DNA from: Cucumis sativus
Lineage: Eukaryota; Streptophyta; Magnoliopsida; Cucurbitales; Cucurbitaceae
Direction of reading: 5' to 3'
Assembly (NCBI RefSeq): GCF_000004075.3
Contig: NC_026660.2
Span: 6,386,001-6,450,000, forward strand
Length of the DNA stretch: 64,000 nucleotides
The position numbers and the translations under genes were made by a program. Below are positions 25,857-35,000 of this stretch, one piece after another. The notes under the pieces are model-generated. The model saw nothing but the letters and a program-made list of their open reading frames with translations. It searched no databases and was not told the origin of the DNA. The number at the start of each line of letters is the position of its first letter. The first letter of the stretch is position 1.

Positions 25857-26250
25857 TGAATATATCGTATATGCTTTGAACGCTGAAACTGGATCTTGAT
25901 CCTTGCTCCACTTCCTATGTATGCTTGAAGCAATTTAATGGCAGCATTATTTATGCATTTTTTTCATCAACCTATCCACTTATAACTCCACCATACGAGT
26001 GTACTCAAAGATGCAAGAGAAAAATTTGTGGATTGAAGTATTTGTTATTGATGACATACCAAATGATTGGGGGCTCCTTTACCCTTCTGAAACCCTATTA
26101 AGATGGAGAGATATTGTGTATGGTTAATCTTGATTTTTTTTTTGTTTGTATAATTCTGGGAGGAAGAAGATTCTGACTAAGAATCAAAATAAGGTGAGAA
26201 ATATGTGTCAAATAGAGTATTTGAATCTCTAGGAAACAAAAGACATAGAT
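25857..26250 (+). pseudogene. Decayed 3' copy of the neighbouring F-box gene
   Basis: The text follows the last 430 bp of the intact gene (from about 24824): a TATATGCT start, GCAATTTAATGGCAGCATT, TTTGTTATTGATGACATACC, GGAGAGATATTGTGTATGGTT and TGTGTCAAATAGA. The frame is broken by small insertions, a deletion of about 25-35 bp near its start, and early stops. No F-box-encoding 5' part is present. It is a tandem duplicate that has lost function, not a processed copy, and it sits in the same orientation as its parent. Confidence 0.88.
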
Positions 26251-26691
26251 ATTAGAATGATTATGATTGTTTTAGTATGGGTAAGATTTTTCTTTTTTCA
26301 TTCTTCCTTTTTATTATTTATGATTATTTTTAGGTAAGATTGCTTATGCTTTAATCAATGACACATGTGATTAAAAAATTATATAATTTGCAAGGTTGAA
26401 ATGTAGGAATATGTTAAATTATTTGACTCTCATAACATTGAGATACTAAAACAAAATGTAAGATATTAAATGTTAAGGTATCCAATAGATTAAAGTTATT
26501 TATTTATTTTGAAAGTTGTCTCTTCTCTTCTTGATAAGATGAAATATACGGAAGAATGTGGAAACCCATGATGGAAAGAGGGTTCTGATCTCTATCTAAA
26601 TGTCAAAAAGGAATAATGAGAATGCATTTATTTTGAATTTAGATTGAGGTTGCAAACAGAGAAAGCAGAACTTGGGAGGAGAAAATCAGGT

Positions 26692-26911
26692 GCACAAACT
26701 TTACTTTCTATTTATTTACATTTTTTTTTCTTAGAAACGAGTTTCTCCAAGTGCCAATCGAGCAATGTGTCATCAACTTGTTCCCTGAGATGTTTGCCAA
26801 ACTTCATGTTTTTAATTGTGGTTTATGGAGAGGAAAAGAGGAAGAAAGGGGAAGGTGGGAGAGGGGGTTTATACGAAGAGAAGAGGGAATTGAAGAATAT
26901 TAGGAGGACAT
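26692..26911 (+). repeat. Right copy of the direct repeat flanking the F-box cluster
   Basis: Partner of 23073-23325, in the same orientation. It has the same ends (TGCACAAACTTTACTT to TTAGGAGGACA) but lacks the 35-bp insertion of the left copy. Confidence 0.85.
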
Positions 26912-27394
26912 GGTTGGCGTGATGAAAAGAAGTCATTCAAAGTAAAATTAAGAAAAGAAGAAAGCATATTTGATTGGTTTATTATGTTTAAATAATATTA
27001 TTGTAAATAACTATAGGTTATAAATAGAATAGTTGTAAATACTATTGTTATATTTGGAGCTTTCAAAAATATAATAATGAGCACTAAAAACTACAAGTTG
27101 AGGACTAAAAACTCTTTTTTTTGTTTGTCCAAGCTCTAAATTTTATGTTTTAGTCTCTAATGTTAATGTTATATGAAGGAAAATGCATAGTCCTTTGAGT
27201 TGATGAATTTAGAGGATGGAGAAAGATGATATTTGAGAGAAAGATGATAATTCCAACCTAACATTTCTTACAAAGAGAACTTGATGTCTTAATCAATTAA
27301 ATTAGGTATATATATGTGTATATTTTAATTGTTTCATATATGTGCATATTTTAATTATATCATTTTCAATCATTAATAAAGAAATTAAATGTGA

Positions 27395-27715
27395 CATGTT
27401 TCTCTGGATTGAATGTTGTGAGATATTCGATACTAAATTATCTAAGATTCACAGTTTTTCTAGATTGAAGGTCGTGAGATATCCGATACTAAATTATCAA
27501 GAATCAACATACTAAATTATCAAGATTCAACTATTTCTCTCGATTGAACGTTCAAGAATAAAGGTCTTCCATGTGCGTGCAGGCCTACCCATGTCGTAAT
27601 CCATACGTGTATAATTTAATTCAACCTAGTAACTTGGGGATTCTTAAATTATCAAAGATTCACTGTTCCTCTCGATTGAACATTGTGAGATATCCGATAC
27701 TAAATTTTGACAATT
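27395..27715 (+). repeat. Degenerate tandem repeat with TCTCGATTGAACGTTGTGAGATATCCGA-like units
   Basis: At least three imperfect units share the order 'gattgaa-gtt-gtgagatatccgatactaaattat-caa-gattca'. They fall at about 27405-27455, 27460-27510 and 27650-27713, with a partial unit between. Unit length is about 53 bp. Similar arrays are often found inside plant LTRs or retroelement untranslated regions, which fits the LTR end further on. Confidence 0.75.
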
Positions 27716-27829
27716 TCATCTATCGTGCAAGGAAAAGGAAAAGTTTTGTTGATTGATTATTTCCTTTAGTTCTGTCATCTATTTGGCACCCATTTGCCTG
27801 CTGAGTTAATTAAGTAGTGTGTTCTGCGT

Positions 27830-28640
27830 ACTAGTTAATTAGTTCATTTGGTTAATTAATTAGATGTTAGTGTTAATTATTTGGTTGGTGTGTTAATTAT
27901 TTGACATACTGATTTATTATTTGCATCTTTTTAATTACTTGACACTCATTTGTTAATTACTTGTATTCATTTGGCATCGTGCGTTAATAATTATCCATTT
28001 GACATATTTTTAATTATGCATGTGAAAATAATTATCCATTTGACATGTATTAATTATGCATTTGAATTATTTGAATAAAAGAAGACACCATGTATTTGAC
28101 AGTTTTAATTTTGGGCATCCTGCATTCTGAGTTAATTATTTGGTACTCATTTGGTCTCTTGATCAATCTCTTGATCAATTACTCATTCAAATTATTTGCA
28201 TTCTGTATTATTAATTATTTGACATTTGGCTACTGTGTTATTTATTTGCATATTGGGTTAAACCTACTTTGACATTCTGCCGTCAGTTATTATTTACACC
28301 CATTTGGCATCTTCGTTTAATTATTTATTATTCTTATGCATTAATTAATTATTTATTACCTTCTCTTATTTATTTTTTAGTTCTCACTAATTGTTTTGCG
28401 TACTTCTTAATTAATTATTTTGCATCATTCTATATTAATTAATTATTTTATATAATTATGCATTAATTAATTATTTTGCATCATTATGCATTAATTAATT
28501 ATTTTGTATCATTATGCATTAATTATTTATTTTGCATACTTTTTTATTAAATAATTATTTTGCATTTTTTTACGTTAATTAAATATTTTGCATCTTTCTG
28601 CATTAATTAATCATCTTGTACATTTTTGCATATTATCTCT
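27830..28640 (+). repeat. AT-rich minisatellite built on ATTAATTAATTATTTTGCATCATTATGC
   Basis: More than twenty imperfect units containing 'ttaattaattattt' alternate with 'gcat', 'ggca' or 'gcatca' blocks. They are most regular at 28430-28520, where units of about 21-27 bp follow each other. To the left the units are diverged (TTTGGCAT, TTTGACAT). No coding potential. Confidence 0.75.
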
Positions 28641-28988
28641 GTATTTATTTTATCTCAACATATTATCTTAAGTATTTTTCAAATTTTACAATGTTTTGTC
28701 ATTATTATTATTCATTTTCCAATTTAAATATAAAAATGTAAATTAGAGAAAAAGTATTGTTTTTTATGGATTTTATAATTTAAATTTCATGAATACATGA
28801 AATTTATCTATTTGAAATTTAATTAATAGATTATTTTTAAATAAACACATTTCATATTTTAAATGAAACTAAGTAGTGTTTTGTATGAATTTATTATTTG
28901 TTGGACACATGAAATTTCTTATTAAACACCTATGATGTAAATTAAAATATCAAAGTTTTGGTATTTTAATATTCTTGAGGTGAAAAAA

Positions 28989-29064
28989 AATATATATCTT
29001 TTGAAATAAAAATAAACTTCATTAGAAAATATATATCTTTTGAAATAAAAATAAACTTCATTTT
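28989..29064 (+). repeat. 39-bp tandem duplication
   Basis: The block TATATATCTTTTGAAATAAA...ACTTCATT occurs twice in a row with a 39-bp offset and almost no divergence, so the duplication is recent compared with its surroundings. Confidence 0.85.
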
Positions 29065-29215
29065 TCTAATGGCATCTATGCCACTCAAATCAGGCTTAGA
29101 TTTTATTTTATTCGATGAGAATTGAAAACCAAAAGACATTTTAAAAAAAATCTAAATAAAATTTTGTTTTGTGAACCATTATAATTTAATTTTAAAAGAT
29201 AAAATTAGATAACCA

Positions 29216-29412
29216 TTTTATGGTGTTGTGGGGTGCTAACACCTTTCCCACACACAACTGACTCCCGAACCTAAATCTCATTAATTTACCTATACAAAAA
29301 TCTCATGAACCTTAATATGATTGGTGGCGACTCCAAATTTATTTATTTTTTAAATTAAATAAATGATGGAGGTCGGCTGCTCCGTGTAGCGATCACGTCG
29401 CGACAGCCGACA
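29216..29412 (+). mobile_element. Probable 3' end of a Ty3/gypsy-type LTR
   Basis: The string order GGGTGCTAACACCTTTCCC, GACTCCCGAACC, TTGGTGGCGACTCC, then GATCACGTCGCGACAG matches, in my recall, the R-U5 end of many plant Ty3/gypsy LTRs. The likely end is the CA at 29411-29412. No internal gag or pol, primer-binding site or second LTR follows. The next sequence is a gene fragment. It is therefore a solo or truncated LTR, and the repeat-rich DNA from 27.4 kb may be its body. Confidence 0.55.
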
Positions 29413-29439
29413 TTTGTCTTTTGGTCACTACAAGAATAA

Positions 29440-30085
29440 CGGTCTTCCCCAATGCACAGAAACGTCGCTGAAAACCCTAAATTCATTGAGAATCACTCTT
29501 TGCCTCACCGAGCTCTACAACCGCACAGGAAAGTCTTGGGAAGCAAAGTCGTATGCAGACAATGCATTGAGAATCTACCTAGAGCCCCAAGCAGGGGCTA
29601 GCTTCATATGAAAAGATTTCAAGTGGGCTAGTGGAGATCTCAACCGTGTACGAAGCCACGAATGAATCTGAGGAGGCATTTAAGGTTCTACGAAGGGTAA
29701 CAAAGATATTGGAGCAGGGAGGGGGAGGGGGAGGAGGAGAAGGAGGACGGTGATAGAGTGGGAGCAGGGCGATGGCCGGGATAGAGGCTCAAATGGGGGT
29801 GATATGGTGGGGAAATATGGAGAGGCTAGGAAGGCATTTGAAGGGGCAATTGGGAAGCTAGAGGGGCTAAGTCAGCAATGTTTGGGGTTTTGTTGAACCA
29901 AATAGGATTGGCTTGTATTCAACTTTACAAAATTGGAGAGGCAGTTAGGCTATTTCAAAAGGCCAAAGTGGTGTTAGAGGAACATTATGTGGTGTCTATC
30001 ATTTTGATACTCTTTCTGGTTCTAGTAATCTTGCTGCTGCTTATGATGCTATGGGAAGCAGAAAGGAATACCTTTTTTTCTTAAA
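29440..30085 (+). pseudogene. Broken kinesin light chain-related (KLCR) TPR gene fragment
   Basis: In three frames the DNA encodes pieces in the correct order for a plant KLCR protein, a TPR protein linked to microtubules and cellulose synthase trafficking. The pieces are LCLTELYNRTGKSWEAKSY and ADNALRIY (29490-29580), SGLVEISTVYEATNESEEAF (about 29622-29682), MAGIEAQMGV (about 29773-29802), then GKYGEARKAFEGAIGKLEG and LNQIGLACIQLYKIGEAVRLF (29815-29960), then a piece like SNLAAAYDAMG (about 30020-30055). Stops (for example at 29609) and frameshifts break it, and a G-rich GGAGGGGGAGG run sits at about 29716-29750. The N- and C-terminal parts of the family are missing, so it cannot make a working protein. 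Confidence 0.8.
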
Positions 30086-30252
30086 GTGTTTTAGCAAAAA
30101 GGTATTTGAATTGGAAAACAACTCTGAGAAGAACTCCAAAAGGCAATTTGTCTTGTTTGCTAGTTGAATTTATAGTGTGATATATTCTAACTTTGTTTTC
30201 AATATTGCATTTTTATGATTTGTAGGCAAAACTTTAAATATGCATTTGCAGG

Positions 30253-30602
30253 TTGCAAGGAGACTCATTGCCTCTTTTTAATATGCTAAGAGCAAATTAC
30301 AAGTCAAGTTTAGAGAGAGAACCCCTGAATGAGGTGCAACTCCTGTTACTTTTCGAACTTTGATGAATCAACACCTTTTGAAATGTGCAATTATCTCTCA
30401 TCTTAATTTTTTTATTAGATGAATTTACGGAGAAACTTAGTTGAAGTTGCATAATTGGACTCTAATTTAATGAGTTTTCTTCAGCTTCTCGATGAACTTG
30501 CGGAGAAGTTTTATGGAGTAAGGTGCAGAGAAATCCCATGGAGTAAGGTGCAGAGAAATCCCTTACAAGAGATCTTTAGAGATTTCAAAGATCTCTTGAA
30601 GG
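30253..30602 (+). pseudogene. Broken GET4-like gene fragment with its intron
   Basis: The piece at 30253-30333 encodes LQGDSLPLFNMLRANYKSSL followed by EREPLNE. After a 151-bp GT-AG interval (30334-30484) comes LLDELAEKFYGVR and, in a shifted frame, RNPLQEIFRDFKDLLK. In order and wording these match the C-terminal part of plant GET4, the Golgi-to-ER traffic protein that hands tail-anchored proteins to the GET pathway. The frame is broken partly by a 25-bp tandem duplication at 30513-30562. The retained intron shows this is DNA-level copying, not retroposition. Identification is from memory. Confidence 0.65.
30513..30562 (+). repeat. 25-bp perfect tandem duplication inside the GET4-like fragment
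   Basis: ATGGAGTAAGGTGCAGAGAA plus ATCCC is present twice in direct succession. It disrupts the reading frame of the fragment. Confidence 0.9.
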
Positions 30603-30604
30603 TG

Positions 30605-31470
30605 ATTATCTCTCTCACAATCTTCGTTTGAATTAAGTTTAATTCATATTTGGATTCGCTTGTTTTGTTTTGGTTTCTAAACTTCCATACATCTTGTTTT
30701 GCTACCAAACTTTGAAGAAAAAAAAAAAAAAACACACGAAACACCAGTACATAATCAATTCATTTACTTGCACATGACCACATATTTGAATCTTAATGTT
30801 TCAATTGTAGAATCTCGGTATGCATCGAGAAAACCAAAAAATCATAAGTTGGAAAATTTTAATATTTTTATAAAATCTCGTGCTGGTTTTCATCAAATTA
30901 TGCGTTTTAGACAATGATCTATTGTTTCTCCATCATATATAGTCTCAAATCAAATACTTATGGCTTTCTAGAGTCTTACATACCTTATTTTTATAAAATC
31001 ATTGAGTTAATATGCTCATTTTTTTTTTATTATATACTCTATTCAGAAAGAGCCCACTGCCTCATCTACTTAAATTTCGTTTATAAATATCAATAAAAAT
31101 AAAATTTTAGTTCAATTGATATCGATGTGAATGAAAGACCAACATGTTCCAATTTATACTAAAAAAAATTTGTTTTAAATTACTATTCTCACATTTTATA
31201 TATATGGTTTCAACCCTCCAAACTCAATTAATTTACTAGACAATTTTATAAACAAAGGTTAATAATTATACTTAAATATTTTGAAGTCATGAATTCATTA
31301 TAAAAAAAAAGTTCCCAATTCAATACTTTGTTAAAATATAGCTAAAAATAAATGTGAATAAATCCATGTATGCCTTTGGACTTGCTACTCTTTCATTCAA
31401 CCTAATCCGATCATGAAATTTTATAACTACAAAATATGATTTATAAGTCTAAATTGCCATTTTAAAAGAA
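30605..31470. other. Intergenic region upstream of the GYF gene
   Basis: AT-rich DNA with an A-run at about 30719-30731 and no supported gene. Confidence 0.5.
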
Positions 31471-31474
31471 GGGC

Positions 31475-31545
31475 GGATCCATTGGGCCGATTTAGCCCAT
31501 TTGTTCAACAAATGAACCAAACCCCTCGGCTCACAAGCCCAACTA
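31475..31545 (+). promoter_or_regulatory. Site II-like (TGGGCC/AGCCCA) cluster upstream of the GYF gene
   Basis: TTGGGCCG, TTAGCCCA and AAGCCCAAC lie within 60 bp, about 550 bp before the GYF start codon. Such TGGGCY elements bind TCP factors and are common in promoters of plant housekeeping and translation genes. A long CT-rich stretch (31830-32060), likely the 5' leader, follows. Assignment to this gene is inference. Confidence 0.45.
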
Positions 31546-32070
31546 ATGGAAAAGAAAATAAAAATGATATGATTGAAACCATGATTTCATTGAATTATAG
31601 TACTTATCATCTAATCCATTTAAATATTGATAGTCACTTTATTGTTAAAAAAATAAAAAATGAAGAAGAAAGATATAAACATATATATAGTTTTTAATGG
31701 AAAATTGGAAAAGAATAAATAAATAAAATAAAAAAAAAAAAAAAAAAAAAGAAGAGAAGAAATCACATTTACTTGGTTAGTTGATTTAGCTGTTCTGACC
31801 ACCCAAAACACAAACCCTTCCCTTACCCTTTTTCCTTCTCTCTCACACACACAGCTTCTCTCTTTCTCTTTCTCTTCCTCTCTTATTTCTCTCTCCTATT
31901 CTTCTTCTTCTCTGCAAACAGTTTCACCATTCTCCCCAAACCCCTAGATTTTCTCATACAATCCCTTCTCTTCTCTTCAGCTTCTCTCTTTAAATCACTT
32001 CTTCCCCAAACCCCAAATCCGGCCTTTCCTTTCGATCTCCCACTCTTATTCATCCCCCCACCCGCCCCTC

Positions 32071-35000
32071 ATGGCCGACGGCAAGTTCGATCTCCCCGAC
32101 GATCTTCTTTCCTCTCGCCCTTCTGATCACTCCTGGACCCCCAAAGGTACTTATGATTCTCTTTATATTTATATTCATATATGCACATTCCTTTCTCTCT
32201 CTGAATTCTCTCTTCTTTCTGCTCTCTATCGATTTGATCCGTTGTCTTCTTCGATTCAATTTCTTTCACTTAATGTCTTCTTTATCTTTCTTGATCTGAC
32301 CTGGGTTTGCTTATGGGTTTTTCTTATGGATTTGAATCTTTATTTTTCCACTCCTTGAATTAGGGTTTTGAATGTTTTTACTTCTTTCACCAATTTTTTT
32401 TATCTCCTCTTTCTTAGGGTTTTCAGATCGTGTGCCTTTCTTTTTCTGAATTTTTACTGCTTTCCTTTATTGGCTATGGTTATCTCTGTTCTCTGTTCGT
32501 TGTTGTATTGGTTTTCGTTTCGTTCTATGGTGATTGGATGAAGGAGGGAGGAATTTAGATGTACTGATGTTTTGGGTTGTTGTTCAATGAATCTACATTT
32601 TCTTTTTAAATTTTGGTGGCTTTAGTTTTATTGATTCGGTATTTGCTATCTCAATCCTCTGGAGTTCACTTGTGGGTTCTGGGTTGTTTGTTTTTCGTAG
32701 TCGAATTTGTTTATGGGGTTGTAATCTTTACTAAAGAGATGACCATGTTGGACAATTCTGAGGCCTTTTATGTTTATTATAGGATTGTATTTGTTAGGTT
32801 ATTGATCCACTTATTGCGATCGTTATTATTATTATTTCTTTCTTCTTGTCTTCTAACTGTGTTTGGATGTATTGCCACTTTATTGGTTTTTTTTTTTGTT
32901 TTGTTTTGGTTAGTATGTTATATTTATTGCCTTACTAACGTTGCAAACACATATGTCCTTATTCGTTGAAGCTTCTGGAGGGAATGATGAGGAGAAGGTG
33001 CTCTCGGGTTTCCTTGATGAGTCTAAAGGTATCTTTCTTAAATATTATGAGTTTGTTCATTTGTATTGTAAAATTAACAATGCTAACATGGTCAAATTTT
33101 GCAGACTCTGTGGCTTCAGAGAACAGCATACCATTGTCCCCTCAATGGCTATATGCCAAACCAAGTGAAACTAAGGTAGTAATACTTTGAAACATTTGGC
33201 ATAATTACATTTATTCTCCTTTCTGTTGTTGGAAAAGTTTTATTGATAAGTTTTAGTTTCCTGATTGTATGTACCCTTTTTAAGTCTTTATTCTACAATC
33301 TTTTTCTTGAACATGAGGTCTTTTGAAACATATCTGTGCTGAGTTTCAAAAGTAAGGCTTTGGTCAGCCAACTTTGTATTATGTTTGTGTTTCTCTTATT
33401 CTCCCACCTGAAAGGTTATGTTATTTTATTGAATCAATGTTATGTTCTTCTAGAGATAATAACCCCATATTGCTTATGTTTTTGAGATAATGGAGTTTGT
33501 TTGAATAGATTGCGTTTTTGTTTTTGTCTCAATTTTGTATTTGAAGAACTCATAATTTTTTTGTGGTTGTTGTTGTTGGAAAGTTTCAACATGTTTCTTT
33601 ATACAAAAATATGTTTTCTTGTTTGTTATGTGATTTTTTGGTTTTGTTTATTTCAAAATGTGATTTATTTGTTTTTGTCTGCTGAAGTCCCGAACTCTCT
33701 TGATAGAGGTAAAGAGGTAAAGGAGAGCAAACCTTGTTCTTCTAACCATTACTTTGAAAGATGAGGTCTTTATTTGCGAAAATGGAATGAAGATAAAAAA
33801 TGTATTAATTGAGCATAAAGAGATAGCTATTGATGATAAGCGCTGAATTTGTCAGCTTATGGGAATTCTTTTTAGTCATGTTTAGAAGTCGATTTTTGAG
33901 TTTGAAAATGTAACAAAAAAATCGGTAAAATAGATTTTTAAGTGTGGAGAAACATGCGAAAAAAATAAGTAATGTAATACTCTTTTCTTGTGCATTTGTT
34001 TTATTTGATTGACGTTTTCTAAATCAAAGAATTGTTTGTAACTATACTCGTTTTTTTACAGTAGGTTGATTTAAATGTGTTGTATTAAATTTATGCGTAC
34101 AAGAATCAAATGTAATCTCAGCAACATAAGATACTTATGTTAACCTATTCAACTTAAAAAGCAGGGAACTGTTTAAAAGATAAGTTTGCAAAACTGCTCA
34201 CAAAAATAATTTTCAGAAAGTCAACCAGCCTCTTAGCTTGCACCAACTGTATCATATTTTGAATAGGGGATTGGAGCTCGAGCTACTAAAGTATTTTACC
34301 CTTCTCAACTTTGCTGTCTTACCGGATAAATTCAATTTTGGATCAATTGGAATCTTTTAGTCATTTCTGTCTCCCAGGTTTCTAGCTGATCTTAGAAGTT
34401 TCTCCTGCAGAAGTTTAATAAGCACAAAAAAGATGTTAAGATTTCTCTTGCTCTGGCCTCAAAATGTTAGAAAGGATTTTAGTTTTGTTAGTTAGTTTCT
34501 CTTTCTACTAGCTTGTCATGAGAACGAGAGTTTCTTCTATTGATATAGATCTTTGTAGAAAATTTAGGTAAGGCAATTGCAATCCTATGATAGCCAAGTT
34601 TGATTCTGGTCACACCCAGTTAACCACAAGATTGTATTGGTTGTCTGTCAACAAGGAGGAGTAAATCTTGTTAAATGCTTAACATTGTAACAGCTTCTAT
34701 TTAATTATTTGGAAGAAATTGAATTTGGATAGAGCCTGCATTAATTTTTTTTGCAGTAGATAAGCATTCTGTTCAATGTGGAACAGGAAGTGCGTGCTCC
34801 AACACCAGTGTCTCTTGCTAACTCAACTGATCTCAATCAGAAAGAGGGTTGGCGCCCTGATGGGTCAGAGGACAAGAAGGATTGGAGGAAGAGTACTTCT
34901 GAAAATGAAAGTGGCCGCCGTTGGAGAGAGGAAGAGCGAGAAACTGGCTTACTTAGTGGTCGCCGCAGGAAAACTGAGAGACGCATGGATAACATGTCAA

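Noticed and set aside
23073..26911. LTR retrotransposon with the two direct repeats as LTRs
   Set aside because: The repeats do start TG and end CA, but no target-site duplication, primer-binding site or gag/pol is present, and the interior is an F-box gene.
27395..28640. CRISPR-like or satellite array
   Set aside because: Units are imperfect, spacing is uneven and spacers are not unique sequence. It is an AT-rich plant minisatellite, and CRISPR arrays do not occur in plant nuclear DNA.
29414..30084. Small intact TPR-like genes
   Set aside because: The pieces are in different frames with stops between them and match consecutive parts of one KLCR protein, so this is one pseudogene fragment.
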